Positions 24,020 through 33,324 are shown, numbered from the stretch's first letter. The stretch: 64,000 bases of DNA from Cohnella sp. AR92 (GCF_003990975.1 NZ_RZJR01000011.1:207306-271305), one strand, 5' to 3'. Numbers and translations: made by a program. The notes: generated from the sequence alone by a model not told the origin.

Positions 24020-24759
24020 TTCGGACATACGGACCGGTCGTACTGCTGATAATCGTTCTCGCTTTGCTCTGGGAGTACGGCGTTCAATGGTTTGACGTTC
24101 CCCACTACATTATTCCAACACTGTCCAGCGTCGCAACCGCCCTGTGGGAGAATAGGGGATCGCTGACTCACCACTTCGGCGTCACGCTCGGGGAAGCACT
24201 CATCGGCTTGGCCTTGTCCGTCGTGACGGGCTGTGCGCTTGCGATCTGGATGCACATGTCGAAGCTGGCACAGAGGCTGGTATATCCGCTGCTGGTCGCC
24301 TCGCAGACCATTCCGGTCATCGCGCTGTCCCCGATCCTGGTCATGTGGTTCGGCTACGAGATGGGAAGCAAGATCGCGATCGCCGTCCTGTTCTGCTTCT
24401 TCCCGATCGCCGTGGGAGCGAACGACGGCTTCAAGGCGGTCAACCGGGATATTCTCGAGCTGATGCAGACAATGGGCGGGAGCAAGATCGCGATTTTCTT
24501 CAAATTGTACGTCCCCAGCGCCCTGCCTTCCTTCTTCAGCGGCCTCAAAGTCGCGGCAACCTTCAGCGTCGCGGGAGCGACGATCGGGGAGTGGTTGGGT
24601 GCCGAATCCGGACTTGGCGTCTTTAGCAAGCGGGCTTCCGGCATGATGCGGGCGGATTCCGTGTTCGCGGCCGTCATTCTGCTATCCGTAATGGGCATTC
24701 TGCTATTCCTGTTCGTGAAGTGGTTGGAGAGCGTACTCGTTAAACCAAACAAGATTTAA
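24016..24759 (+). CDS. ABC transporter permease (ThiX-like)
   Basis: A 247-aa inner-membrane permease of the SsuC/TauC/ThiX type, about six membrane segments. The EAA loop (DGFKAVNRDILELMQTMGG, then KIAIFFKLYVPSALPSFFSGLK) lies near 130-175. It overlaps the ATPase gene by four bases. Confidence 0.88.
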   Translation: MIRTYGPVVLLIIVLALLWEYGVQWFDVPHYIIPTLSSVATALWENRGSLTHHFGVTLGEALIGLALSVVTGCALAIWMHMSKLAQRLVYPLLVASQTIPVIALSPILVMWFGYEMGSKIAIAVLFCFFPIAVGANDGFKAVNRDILELMQTMGGSKIAIFFKLYVPSALPSFFSGLKVAATFSVAGATIGEWLGAESGLGVFSKRASGMMRADSVFAAVILLSVMGILLFLFVKWLESVLVKPNKI

Positions 24760-24777
24760 GAATGAGGGGGAAGCCAG

Positions 24778-25788
24778 ATGAAGACAAACAGACGGGCGCA
24801 TTTTGGCAAAATGGGATTGGTATTGGCGGGAGCCGTGTTGGCCTTGAGTGCCTGCGGATCAAACGAGAGCAGCGAAGGCAGCGCGACGACGGAGCTTACC
24901 GTGTTGCTCGATTGGTATCCGAACGCGCTTCATACGTTTTTGTACGCGGCCGAGCAGCAAGGCTACTTCGAGGAAGCCGGCCTTAAGGTCGATATGAAGG
25001 TTCCCGCCGGAACGGACGATGCTCTGAAGCTTGTCGCGACCGGCAAGGCCGATCTCGCGCTGAACTATCAGATGCAAGTGGCGATCGCCCGCGCGGAGGA
25101 TGTCCCCGTCAAGTCGGTAGCGGCGGTAGTGCGGCATCCGCTTAACCAATTGTTCGTGTCCGCTGATTCAGGCATCGCTTCCCCGAAGGATCTGGAGGGC
25201 AAGAAGATAGGCTTCCCATCGCTGCCGCTGGACCAAGCGATTGTGGACTCCATGGTGAAGAGCGATGGAGGAGATGCTTCCAAGCTGAACTATATCGATA
25301 TCGGCTACGATTTGATTCCGGCGCTGACGATGAAGCGTGTGGACGCCATTATCGGCGGCTATATCAACCACGAGAAGCTTCTGATGGAGCGGGACGGAAT
25401 GAAGCTGACGACCTTCGATCCTTCCCAATTCGGCGTGCCGGATTATAACGAGTCGGTTCTCGTTACCGGCGACGATACGTTCAAGAAGAAGGAGAAGGCG
25501 ATCCGCGCTTTCTGGGCGGCAGCCGCCAAAGGCCAAGAGTATGTGGAGCAGCATCCCGAAGAGGCTTTGACCAACCTGCTAAACGAGCAGAACGCAGACT
25601 TCCCACTGGAGGAAGACGTCGAGAAGCAAAGCCTGGAGATGCTCATTCCGCTCATGAACGACGGCACGAACAAGTTCGGCTCGCAGTCGGAGGAGTCATG
25701 GCAGTCGATCATCGATTGGCTCAAGGAGACGGGAACCATTACCAAGGACCTGAACGTCAACGACGTATTCGTAGACCTGACGAAATAA
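24778..25788 (+). CDS. Substrate-binding lipoprotein, NMT1/THI5-like (ThiY-like)
   Basis: A 336-aa lipoprotein. Signal peptide and lipobox VLALSACGS put the lipidated Cys near residue 24. The mature part begins LTVLLDWYPNALHTFLYAA, close to the THI5/ThiY opening LDWxPNxxHTGLY. ThiY binds formylaminopyrimidine; the ligand here is probably related, by context. Confidence 0.88.
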   Translation: MKTNRRAHFGKMGLVLAGAVLALSACGSNESSEGSATTELTVLLDWYPNALHTFLYAAEQQGYFEEAGLKVDMKVPAGTDDALKLVATGKADLALNYQMQVAIARAEDVPVKSVAAVVRHPLNQLFVSADSGIASPKDLEGKKIGFPSLPLDQAIVDSMVKSDGGDASKLNYIDIGYDLIPALTMKRVDAIIGGYINHEKLLMERDGMKLTTFDPSQFGVPDYNESVLVTGDDTFKKKEKAIRAFWAAAAKGQEYVEQHPEEALTNLLNEQNADFPLEEDVEKQSLEMLIPLMNDGTNKFGSQSEESWQSIIDWLKETGTITKDLNVNDVFVDLTK

Positions 25789-25804
25789 GAGGGAGGCGGA
25801 ACAG

Positions 25805-27124
25805 ATGTCACGATTAATCATTCGCAACGGACTCGTTCTGACGATGGACGACGCGGGAACCTATTACGAATCGGGAACGGTCGTCGTTGAGAAGGACCGA
25901 ATCGTCTCCGTCGCGGCGGGTTGCGAAGGCTATGAGCCGCGAGAGGGAGATCGGGTGATCGACGCGTCCGACAAGATCGTCATGCCGGGTCTGGTCGACC
26001 TTCATTACCACACGGCTATCGGCAAGGGGTATAACGATCATCTGCCTCTGTGGGAGTATCTGGATGAATGCTGGTACCCGCTCGTCCGGGCGGTCGACCC
26101 GGAGGCCGCCTATTGGTCCGCCTTGGCCAGCTATACCGAATCGATTAAGTCGGGCTGCACGACCGTCAACGATATGTACAGACAGCTGGACTCTCTGGCG
26201 TTGGCGGCGGAGCATATCGGCATACGAGCGGTATTGTCCAACGACGTAGCTCTGGAGGAGCATAACCTGGACACGCTGGAGGACAACCATAAGGCGTACG
26301 TGGCCAACCATGGCAAGGCAAACGGAAGGATCGAGGTTCTGATCGGAATCGAATGGCTGCCTCTCGCTTCCCCGGAATTGCTGAGAGAAGCCCGTGCGCT
26401 CGCCGATCAGCTCGGGACGGGCATTCACGTCCATCTTAATGAATCCCGCACGGAGGTTGATTTCTGCCTCGAGAAATTCGGAAGAAGGCCGACCGAGCTC
26501 GCTTACGAGACCGGCTTGTTGGGTCCCGATACGATAGCCGCTCATTGCGTCTGGCTCGACGATCGCGAGATCTCGCTCATGGCCGAGACCAGGACGCATA
26601 TCTCCCACAATCCGAACTCTAACGCCAAGCTAGGGAACGGGATCGCGCGAATTCCGGAGATGCTCGCGGCCGGACTGAACATCGGTTTAGGGCACGATGC
26701 GGTCGAATGCAACAATAGCGCCGACATGTTCGAGGTCATGAAGTACGCATCGCTCCTGCAGCGCGCCAGTCGGATCGACGCCAGTCTGATGCCTGCCGAC
26801 GATGTGTTGAGGATGGCGACCAGGAACGGGGCGAAAGCGCTTGGACACATGACGGGCCAACTGACCGCGGGGTACAAGGCCGACATCATTCTGATAGATA
26901 CGAATAACGCCATGTTCACTCCGATGCTCCGCGACAATGCGGTCCATCTGAGCAGCCATCTCGTGTTCGCAGCCAATGGCAGCGTCGTGGATACGTCCAT
27001 CATTGATGGCGAGATCGTCATGCAGGGGCGCATTCTGACCCGAATGAACGAGGAACAGATCGTCCGTGAGGCGAACGCCGCCTTCCGACGCATCAAGGAT
27101 AAAATGGTCGTTGTCAAACGTTAA
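25805..27124 (+). CDS. Amidohydrolase of the MtaD/AtzA/cytosine-deaminase superfamily
   Basis: A 439-aa metal-dependent hydrolase. Metal ligands: HYH in DLHYHTA near 65, His in HVHLNESR near 205, His in AAHCVW near 242 and Asp in GLGHDAVECNN near 298. The closest relatives deaminate amino-purines, triazines or pyrimidines. Being last in this operon, it could remove the 4-amino group of a thiamin-type pyrimidine to give a uracil-like oxo form, which is what a RutA-type enzyme would attack. That is inference. Confidence 0.8.
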   Translation: MSRLIIRNGLVLTMDDAGTYYESGTVVVEKDRIVSVAAGCEGYEPREGDRVIDASDKIVMPGLVDLHYHTAIGKGYNDHLPLWEYLDECWYPLVRAVDPEAAYWSALASYTESIKSGCTTVNDMYRQLDSLALAAEHIGIRAVLSNDVALEEHNLDTLEDNHKAYVANHGKANGRIEVLIGIEWLPLASPELLREARALADQLGTGIHVHLNESRTEVDFCLEKFGRRPTELAYETGLLGPDTIAAHCVWLDDREISLMAETRTHISHNPNSNAKLGNGIARIPEMLAAGLNIGLGHDAVECNNSADMFEVMKYASLLQRASRIDASLMPADDVLRMATRNGAKALGHMTGQLTAGYKADIILIDTNNAMFTPMLRDNAVHLSSHLVFAANGSVVDTSIIDGEIVMQGRILTRMNEEQIVREANAAFRRIKDKMVVVKR

Positions 27125-27133
27125 TGGCCGTAG

Positions 27134-27180
27134 AATCCCCTCTCGCAATAGCGTCCGCCCTGCGGGAGGGGATATTATTC
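27134..27180 (+). terminator. Operon terminator
   Basis: ATCCCCTCTCGC and GCGGGAGGGGAT form the stem, followed by ATTATTCTC, a weak U-tract. Confidence 0.65.
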
Positions 27181-27253
27181 TCAAGTTTCGCCGATCCGCC
27201 CGCAAGCGAATTTTAAGGGCATGATTGTCCTGGGCGTCTTGATCTAGCAGCGA

Positions 27254-27269
27254 ATGAAAGCGCTTACAG
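27254..27269 (+). promoter_or_regulatory. cre (CcpA) box in front of the MFS gene
   Basis: ATGAAAGCGCTTACAG fits WTGNAANCGNWWNCAW at 15 of 16 positions. It lies 15 bp before the start codon, just upstream of the ribosome site, where a bound CcpA would block elongation or initiation. Confidence 0.65.
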
Positions 27270-27284
27270 TAAGGAGGAATTACG

Positions 27285-28442
27285 ATGGATCGCCTTTGGT
27301 CGAAGAGGTTTGTTCTACTGACGACAGGCATGCTGTTCCTCTATACGGGTTTCTATTCCTTGATCCCCGTCATGCCTTTATATATTCGGCACCAAGGCGG
27401 CAACGAGTGGGATGTAGGATTAATTATCGGAATGTTTACCCTGTCCGCCGTTCTGTTCCGTCCCTTCGTCGGAGGTCTCATCGATCGATTAGGAAGGCGT
27501 CCTTTTATTATCGGGGGGATCGTTTTCTTTGTCTTGTTTATGCTCATGTACAACTGGATAGCCGGAATCGCCGGACTTATCGTATTGCGATTCCTGCACG
27601 GAGCCAGTTGGGCCTTCTCGAATTCCGCGCTGGGAACGGCCATTACGGATGAGATCCCTTCCTCGCGCCGGGGAGAAGGGATGGGGTGGTACGGGATATC
27701 GATGACTTTGGCGATGGCGGTAGGCCCGCTGATCGGTTCCTTATTCGTTAAGAATCAATCCTTCTCTCTCATGTTCCATGTTGCGGCGCTTATTTCCTTC
27801 GGCTCCTTGCTGCTCGTAGCCTTCTCCCCGACTCCGTACCAGCCTCGGAAGGGCAAGGCGATCTTGCCGGATGAGAAGCCGAAGTGGTCCGTCATGTTCA
27901 CCATATTTCTCATGTCGATCTCGTTCGGAGGCATCACGACCTTCCTCCCGTTATTCGCCGAATCGCTCGACATCAGTTCGAGCGCGTTCTTCCTCGTTTA
28001 TGCGATTACGCTGACGCTGATAAGGCCGATTGCCGGGAAAATAACGGATCGAAAAGGGGAGCCGTTCGTCATCGTTCCCGCACTCCTGTTCATCGTGTTG
28101 GCTTTGATTAATTTGAGCGTTGTTCACGGCTTGGCGGGAATCTTGTGTTCCGCTGTCCTGTATGCCGTCGGCTTCGGCTCCGCCCAGCCCGCTTTGCAGG
28201 CGGCAGCGCTGAGGGTCACGCATCCGGATCGCAAAGGAGCGGCCAATGCTCTGTTTTTCACCTCATTCGATCTCGGCATCGGATTAGGATCGATTGCCCT
28301 CGGTTGGATTTCTCAGAGTATGGGATATCGAACGTTATTTCTCTCGAGCGCCTTATCCGTCGGAATCTCCGCCCTCGTATTCACGATATTCGTTCGTCGG
28401 TTACTGCGGACGGAAGAGATCGTTCGAAGTCTATCGACTTGA
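27285..28442 (+). CDS. MFS transporter (12 TM)
   Basis: A 385-aa major-facilitator protein with about 12 membrane segments. Motif A lies between TM2 and TM3 (GGLIDRLGRRPF near residue 64) and its half-repeat GKITDRKGEPF lies near 250. Substrate cannot be read from sequence; it resembles small drug or metabolite exporters. AAGGAGG lies 7 bases before ATG. It is separated from the pyrimidine operon by a terminator and has its own cre box. Confidence 0.85.
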   Translation: MDRLWSKRFVLLTTGMLFLYTGFYSLIPVMPLYIRHQGGNEWDVGLIIGMFTLSAVLFRPFVGGLIDRLGRRPFIIGGIVFFVLFMLMYNWIAGIAGLIVLRFLHGASWAFSNSALGTAITDEIPSSRRGEGMGWYGISMTLAMAVGPLIGSLFVKNQSFSLMFHVAALISFGSLLLVAFSPTPYQPRKGKAILPDEKPKWSVMFTIFLMSISFGGITTFLPLFAESLDISSSAFFLVYAITLTLIRPIAGKITDRKGEPFVIVPALLFIVLALINLSVVHGLAGILCSAVLYAVGFGSAQPALQAAALRVTHPDRKGAANALFFTSFDLGIGLGSIALGWISQSMGYRTLFLSSALSVGISALVFTIFVRRLLRTEEIVRSLST

Positions 28443-28475
28443 TTCGTGGGGGGCCTTCGTATTGGGCTAAATAGG

Positions 28476-28519
28476 GGCAACCCCATCATCGTCGAAGCTG
28501 ACGGTTGGGGTTGCTTCTT
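28476..28519 (+). terminator. Terminator of the MFS gene and group II intron landing site
   Basis: GCAACCCC and GGGGTTGC stem with a 22-base loop, then TTCTT. The GTGCGC 5' end of a group II intron follows directly. Confidence 0.75.
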
Positions 28520-29328
28520 GTGCGCTTGGCAGCGCAATCGACTAACGGGTGAAAGTCCCGAGTATACCGCGAGGTGGCGGAAGTACATAGCAGACGCCTA
28601 GTGCCTAGTCCAAGAGGAGAGGTGCGGAGGAGGCGAAGGCAAAACCCGGAACAGGCGGCATCAACCATGTTGGCTGACGGAGGCGGATAACCCTGCAAGA
28701 GAAGGGCAGTCCAATACCACCAAGAGGCTCCGGAAGTGAAGAGGACTGGATTCGGGGGAAAGTCGGCTGGCGTGACCCAAGGAGATCTTATCGTCTCCGC
28801 CGCAAGGCGGTAACCAATGTGCAAAGCTGTGAGAGCTAAGACAGGAAGTATGGATGGTAAGAAGTCAGACGTAGGGATAGTAGTGAACAAGCTTGCCAGA
28901 AAGGCCGCAAAGGCAAGTGAATTGACGCCAAGTCGTCAATGTAAGCACCGACCCAAAAGGCGGAGACTTGTGCGAAGCCCGAAACCGTGAAAGAGGAGAG
29001 ATTGAGGGAAGCCATGTGCCAGACAGGAGCCGGGGAGCTAGGATGTGCGTAGATCCGGGGAATGGACATAAGGAGAAGCCGTCTGGGGCGAGTACCGACA
29101 GGGGAGCGGAGATTGCCTAAAAAAAAATGGCTACAAGCCGCTAAGCTGGAAGGGAAGCCCAGCGGTGCAATGTCAAGTGAGTAAATGAGCGGAATTGGAA
29201 AAAAGGTAGCGTAAAGCGCCATCTGAGCAGAAAAATGAGAACACCAAGCTAGACCCACCGTATTGCCGGAATTTTCAGACGACGTCTAAGCGTGGGCGAA
29301 CTGTAAAAAAAGGTAGAATCCGGTAGGC

Positions 29329-30567
29329 TTACGGATTCCTCCTCTCAGGTGGTGTGTACAGGGTGTTGGTCTTCAGTAGCATGAAAACCAACCGTACCAA
29401 TTTTCGTGCAGAAAGGACGAGTGCGCGTTTATGCTTGTGCTTCGGAACTTCGTCGTACTTTTTCTGATAGAAGGCCGCATACTCGGCATCATGTTTACGA
29501 ACGGAATCCGCCGCTTGAACCAAGTAATAACGCAGATACTTGTTTCCGGTTCGCATACGCGACGTTTCGTCGGCTTCGAATTCGCCGGATTGGTGCTGGC
29601 TCCAGACTAGACCGGCGTACTTGGCTAAATCGTTGTGATCATGAAAACGGTCAATTCCGCCAATTTCAGCGAGAATGCCGGCGGCGAAGACAGGGCCGAT
29701 CCCCTTAACGGATACGAGCGTCTGGGGGATGCCTTTCATGATCTTGGCGATCTCCTTATCCAGCTTCTTGACCTCGGATTCGAGGTGTTGGATGACGCTG
29801 AGTGTCGTCGCCATCGAGATGTTGACCGGGTCGGCCATGGCCTTGTCAAGCCGGTAGGAGGAGCGAGCAATCTTCTTGAGATAAGCGGCGATCTCCTCGG
29901 GTTTTTCAAAGCGGTTTTTGCCCTTATCCTGCAAGAAGGAGATGAGTTCCTCGATCGACATGTTCATGATCTGCTCCGGCTCCAGCTCTTGAATGACCGC
30001 GAGCGATGTGTTGCCGAACGTATCGGAGAACGGGTTGTCCTGCCGCATGCCGCTGAACTTCAAAAAGACCTGATTCAGAAAAAAGGTCTGGTCTCGTTTG
30101 ATGTTGTTCATCAGGAAAAAACGTGTACGGGTGAGGCGCTGCAAGGCTTCATATTGGATGATGTCTTTCATCTCATGGGGCAGTCGTCCAAATCGCAGAT
30201 GGTCTGCAATCACCCAGGCGTCCACGCGGTCATTCTTGGGAAGGGCTTCATACCCCTTCTTGAAACGAGCCACTTTCCTTGCATTTAAGACGTAAATCTG
30301 AGACTGAACGCGAGGCTCATAGCCTTGCAATTCAGCCTTCAGGTAGTGAGCCAGATGCCAGCCGAGATTAGAGGTGGCCTCCATCCCGATGCGAAGCTCC
30401 TGCAATTGCTCCTTCGTGGCCGTATCCAACATCTTTTGAATGAGGGTGTCAGCCCCCGTTTGATCATTAGGCACGGCGAAGGAAGCGAGCGAAGTACCGG
30501 TCCCATCCATGAATTGTACATGGTGAGACTTTAAGCTTACGTCTATTCCAATCAGCATTGGTGACAT
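29329..30567 (-). CDS. IS110-family DEDD transposase
   Basis: A 412-aa recombinase, full length. The N-terminal RuvC-like DEDD_Tnp domain begins MLIGIDVSLKSHHVQF, with Glu in GMEATSN near 62 and Asp residues in KNDRVDAWVIAD near 115. The C-terminal transposase_20 domain has VKGIGPVFAAGILAEIG near 285 and the serine region SGEFEADETSRMRTGNKYLR near 325. It is antisense to the host intron. Confidence 0.93.
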   Translation of the reverse strand: MSPMLIGIDVSLKSHHVQFMDGTGTSLASFAVPNDQTGADTLIQKMLDTATKEQLQELRIGMEATSNLGWHLAHYLKAELQGYEPRVQSQIYVLNARKVARFKKGYEALPKNDRVDAWVIADHLRFGRLPHEMKDIIQYEALQRLTRTRFFLMNNIKRDQTFFLNQVFLKFSGMRQDNPFSDTFGNTSLAVIQELEPEQIMNMSIEELISFLQDKGKNRFEKPEEIAAYLKKIARSSYRLDKAMADPVNISMATTLSVIQHLESEVKKLDKEIAKIMKGIPQTLVSVKGIGPVFAAGILAEIGGIDRFHDHNDLAKYAGLVWSQHQSGEFEADETSRMRTGNKYLRYYLVQAADSVRKHDAEYAAFYQKKYDEVPKHKHKRALVLSARKLVRLVFMLLKTNTLYTPPERRNP

Positions 30568-30930
30568 AGAATCACCTCCCGTTGTAAAGAGAATCTAGCA
30601 AAACTCAGACCTGGGTGCCCGTGGAAACCACCGACTTCAGCCTCGTCATTAGCACTCATCCGCAAACGTCCGACAATAATGGGTGCTACGCTCCGGACGA
30701 AAGCAGCGGCGCATCCAGCGGTTAGAACATGAATGGTGGATCACGGGTAGCAGGCTTTCACAGCAGTGCCTTACGGCCCGCAAGGAGGATAAGAAATCAC
30801 CTGAGAGGTGCTAGTTGATCCCATTGTTCCACAAGCAGGTCTGAGAAGTCCATAGTGAACCGAGAGCGACGGGGACAAGGCCCGTCCGGTGACTAAGGTA
30901 TGGAGTTGTCAAAGAGCGCATGACAAAGAA
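30568..30930 (-). ncRNA. Presumed bridge-RNA region of the IS110 element
   Basis: About 360 bases upstream of the transposase contain no gene but several inverted repeats, for example CAGACCTG near 30608 and CAGGTCTG near 30836. IS110-group elements encode a structured bridge RNA here that specifies target and donor. Location follows family knowledge; the RNA limits are not known. Confidence 0.5.
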
Positions 30931-31285
30931 ATGCAGACGACAAAAGCCTACAGCTAATCGAGGTAGAGTCCGGCTCCCTCATTCGAGGTGAAACGGGTGG
31001 CGCAGGTAAAGCGGGCCAAGCAGAATGAGGGAGCCGGAGCGCTTATCCAGAAGGAAGGTGACTCCAACCAAGGTCCGGTCCTTGATGGGAATGCGGTGGC
31101 GTATAGAAGCTTGAAAAAACGTGCCCCGACTTCCGTTCCTCGCCCTTCGGGCTGTGGTACGGGTTCGGCTACGCCCTTAACCCCTGAACCATCTGGAAAT
31201 TCACTTTGCTTCTTTTCAGCCGTCCGGATCGACTGGAAAAAGAACAAAATGATCTTACAAATACGATTATACGAGGAGAACAGGC

Positions 31286-32614
31286 ATGGGGGAACACAAG
31301 CAAGACAATCGCTCACGTGAAGGAGTAAAGCCTGAAGCAAGACGAAAATGGTACAGCCTAATCGACAAGATCTGGGCGAGGCCAAACCTGGAGGAAGCCT
31401 TCCGAGAGGTCAAGCGCAACCGTGGGGCGGCAGGGATCGATCGAGTGACCATCAAGGCATTCGAAACGGAGTTGGAACACCATCTAGAAGTGCTTCAACA
31501 GACGCTAAAAAGCAAGACATACCGGGCGAAGCCGGTAAGGCGCGTCTATATCCCGAAAGCAGACGGGACGCAAAGACCACTGGGCATTCCTACCGTAGGA
31601 GACCGAGTGGTGCAGGCGGCGGCGAGGCGAATCCTAGAGCCTATCTTTGAGGAACAGTTTGAGGACTGCAGCTTTGGCTTTCGTCCGGGAAGAAGCGCGC
31701 ATATGGCGCTAACGAAGATCAGGCAGGATTTGAATGACGGTTACCGCTATGTCATTGACGCCGATTTGAAAACGTATTTCGACACCATCCCGCATGAGAA
31801 GCTTATCGAGAAGGTACGGGAGACAGTTGTGGACGGAAGCGTGCTACGGCTGCTGGAAAGCTTCTTGAAAGCAGGCGTTATGGAGGGAGGCAGCTATCAC
31901 CTAAGCGAGCAAGGGACGCCGCAAGGCGGAGTCATCAGTCCGTTGCTCGCCAACATCTACCTCCATCCACTGGACAAAGCCATGACGGAACGAGACCACC
32001 GACTGACGAGGTATGCAGATGACTTTGTCATCTGCTGCCGAAGCCAGAAGGGAGCCGAGCGGGTACTCAAATCCGTCGTACGGTTACTGGAGAAAGAAAT
32101 GGGCCTTACGGTACACCCGGAGAAGACGAAAATCGTGAACAGCAAGAGGGAGTCATTTGTTTTTCTGGGACATGAGTTCAAGCGGGGAAAACGAATGACC
32201 CCTTCGAAGAAAGCGGAAACGAAATTCAAAGAACGGGTCAAAGAAATCACGAGAAGGAACCAAACGGTAAACGTGGAGCGACTGGTGAAGAAGGTGCTAA
32301 ACCCCTATCTGCGAGGATGGGGAAGGTACTATGGAACTGGGGATGTGAAGAAGCGATTTAAAGAATGGGATAGCTGGATACAGAGAAGGCTGCGAGCTGT
32401 ACAACTCAGAAGCTGGAAGAAGGTAAGGAAGCTTCACCGAGAGATGAGAAAACGCGGCTGGGACAACAAAGAACTGCCCGGAATACGAATGACCGCATGG
32501 AGGAGTTCCCACTCCACTTATGCGCATTACGCCATGCCCAATGAATACTTTCGAGAAATCGGTCTGAATCGTCTGCTTGAGATTTACAATGAACTTCATC
32601 CCCAACGGGGATAA
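31286..32614 (+). CDS. ltrA: Group II intron reverse transcriptase/maturase
   Basis: A 442-aa intron-encoded protein. RT motifs are visible: RPLGIPTVGDRVVQAA near 95, FGFRPGRSAH near 130, the GTPQGGVISPLLANIYL block near 210 and the catalytic YADD near 240. Maturase domain X follows (NPYLRGWGRYYG). The C-terminus carries a short YAHYAMPNEYFREIGL tail. There is no HNH endonuclease, as in class C introns. GAGGAG lies 7 bases before ATG. Frame intact. Confidence 0.93.
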   Translation: MGEHKQDNRSREGVKPEARRKWYSLIDKIWARPNLEEAFREVKRNRGAAGIDRVTIKAFETELEHHLEVLQQTLKSKTYRAKPVRRVYIPKADGTQRPLGIPTVGDRVVQAAARRILEPIFEEQFEDCSFGFRPGRSAHMALTKIRQDLNDGYRYVIDADLKTYFDTIPHEKLIEKVRETVVDGSVLRLLESFLKAGVMEGGSYHLSEQGTPQGGVISPLLANIYLHPLDKAMTERDHRLTRYADDFVICCRSQKGAERVLKSVVRLLEKEMGLTVHPEKTKIVNSKRESFVFLGHEFKRGKRMTPSKKAETKFKERVKEITRRNQTVNVERLVKKVLNPYLRGWGRYYGTGDVKKRFKEWDSWIQRRLRAVQLRSWKKVRKLHREMRKRGWDNKELPGIRMTAWRSSHSTYAHYAMPNEYFREIGLNRLLEIYNELHPQRG

Positions 32615-32697
32615 ACACGGAAGAGCCGGATGCGTCGACCCGCACGTCCGGATCTGTGAGAGGCCCATGCAAATGCGCATGGGCCTACTCGATTCTC

Positions 32698-32877
32698 TTA
32701 TTGAACATGAAGCTCGGCCCTCACCGCCCTGCTTCTGCTTGAAGTAGCCGAGAACTGAACCAATACCATCAGCACGACCAGGACCATCATGCCCGAGAGA
32801 GCGGTAGCGAAGCTGCCGGGGGCGAGCTTCAATCCGTCTCTGTTCCGATTCGTCAAGGCCAGTACAACCCGGCGCAT
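32698..32877 (-). CDS. Possible 59-aa single-TM protein at the intron 3' flank
   Basis: A frame beginning MRRVVLALTNRNRDG with a hydrophobic stretch FATALSGMMVLVVLMVLVQF (about 29-48). It ends just outside the intron. There is no good ribosome site, and it may be the distal part of a gene disrupted by rearrangement. No family recognised. Confidence 0.35.
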   Translation of the reverse strand: MRRVVLALTNRNRDGLKLAPGSFATALSGMMVLVVLMVLVQFSATSSRSRAVRAELHVQ

Positions 32878-33112
32878 TTTTTCGATGTGAGATTTAATGC
32901 AACGCTCCTGTACTGGTCACGAGAACCTCGGCAGCCTCAGGGCTCAAGCTCGGTACGGACGGCCGCTGCTAGCTGCGATAATGTGGGGAGCGGCAATAGC
33001 GCAACGAGTGAGAAGAACCAGAACGATGCCGGCTAACCGTCTGATAGCTCAACTCTTCAAAGCCTCTTCAAGCTCGCCTCGCAAGGAGATGGCTTAAGCC
33101 GGCGGCATCTAA
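32878..33112. other. Intergenic DNA, nothing recognised
   Basis: About 235 bases without a supported gene. The only frames are short and lack ribosome sites. Confidence 0.5.
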
Positions 33113-33313
33113 TTATCCTTTCACCGCTTCGACCCCGTTCGCGGTAACCTTCCAGTTGTCGTTCACGCTCGCTTGGATCGTGCCTTTCGCCATAAATTTG
33201 ACCGGCTGGGTCAGGTCGCATCCCACAAGAATACGTGGATTTAATTCTGGATACTTATCGAGCTTCACCTTGATCTCCCCCCCCCCCCCACGGATGCGTA
33301 GATTAAAATGCAT
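33113..33313 (-). pseudogene. Decayed duplicate of the 5'-nucleotidase C-terminus
   Basis: The last 28 residues read VKFMAKGTIQASVNDNWK then VTANGVEAVKG. They closely match the end of the nucleotidase encoded just downstream (MEKGTIQASVNRNWKITANGVEIVTE). The N-terminal side is unrelated filler running into a 13-base C tract. A partial tandem duplication of the 3' end of the gene at 33581 is the simplest reading. Confidence 0.65.
33277..33289. repeat. Homopolymer tract of 13 C
   Basis: Thirteen consecutive C (poly-G on the minus strand) inside the truncated copy. Such tracts slip readily and may mark a phase-variable site or an assembly-error-prone spot. Confidence 0.8.
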
Positions 33314-33324
33314 GTAAATCAGAG

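Larger units (their letters stand above)
29300..30930 (-). mobile_element. IS110-family element nested in the group II intron (approximate ends)
   Basis: The transposase and its long upstream noncoding region interrupt the intron between its 5' ribozyme domains and its maturase gene. IS110 elements lack terminal inverted repeats, so the ends are only estimated. A GAATCCG/CGGATTC hairpin at about 29317-29338 sits just past the transposase stop. Confidence 0.7.
28520..32692 (+). mobile_element. Group II intron (probably class C), interrupted by an IS110-family element
   Basis: The 5' end GTGCGC follows a terminator stem directly. Bacterial class C (IIC) introns insert downstream of intrinsic terminators. 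The 5' ribozyme region (GGTGAAAGTCCCG... GTGGCGGAAGTACATAGC) is followed by an IS110-family insertion and then the maturase gene. Domain V (GAGCCGGATGCG ... CGCACGTCCGGATC, 32623-32656) and domain VI (AGGCCCATGC/GCATGGGCCT) close the intron near 32690. The 3' boundary is within a few bases. Confidence 0.82.
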
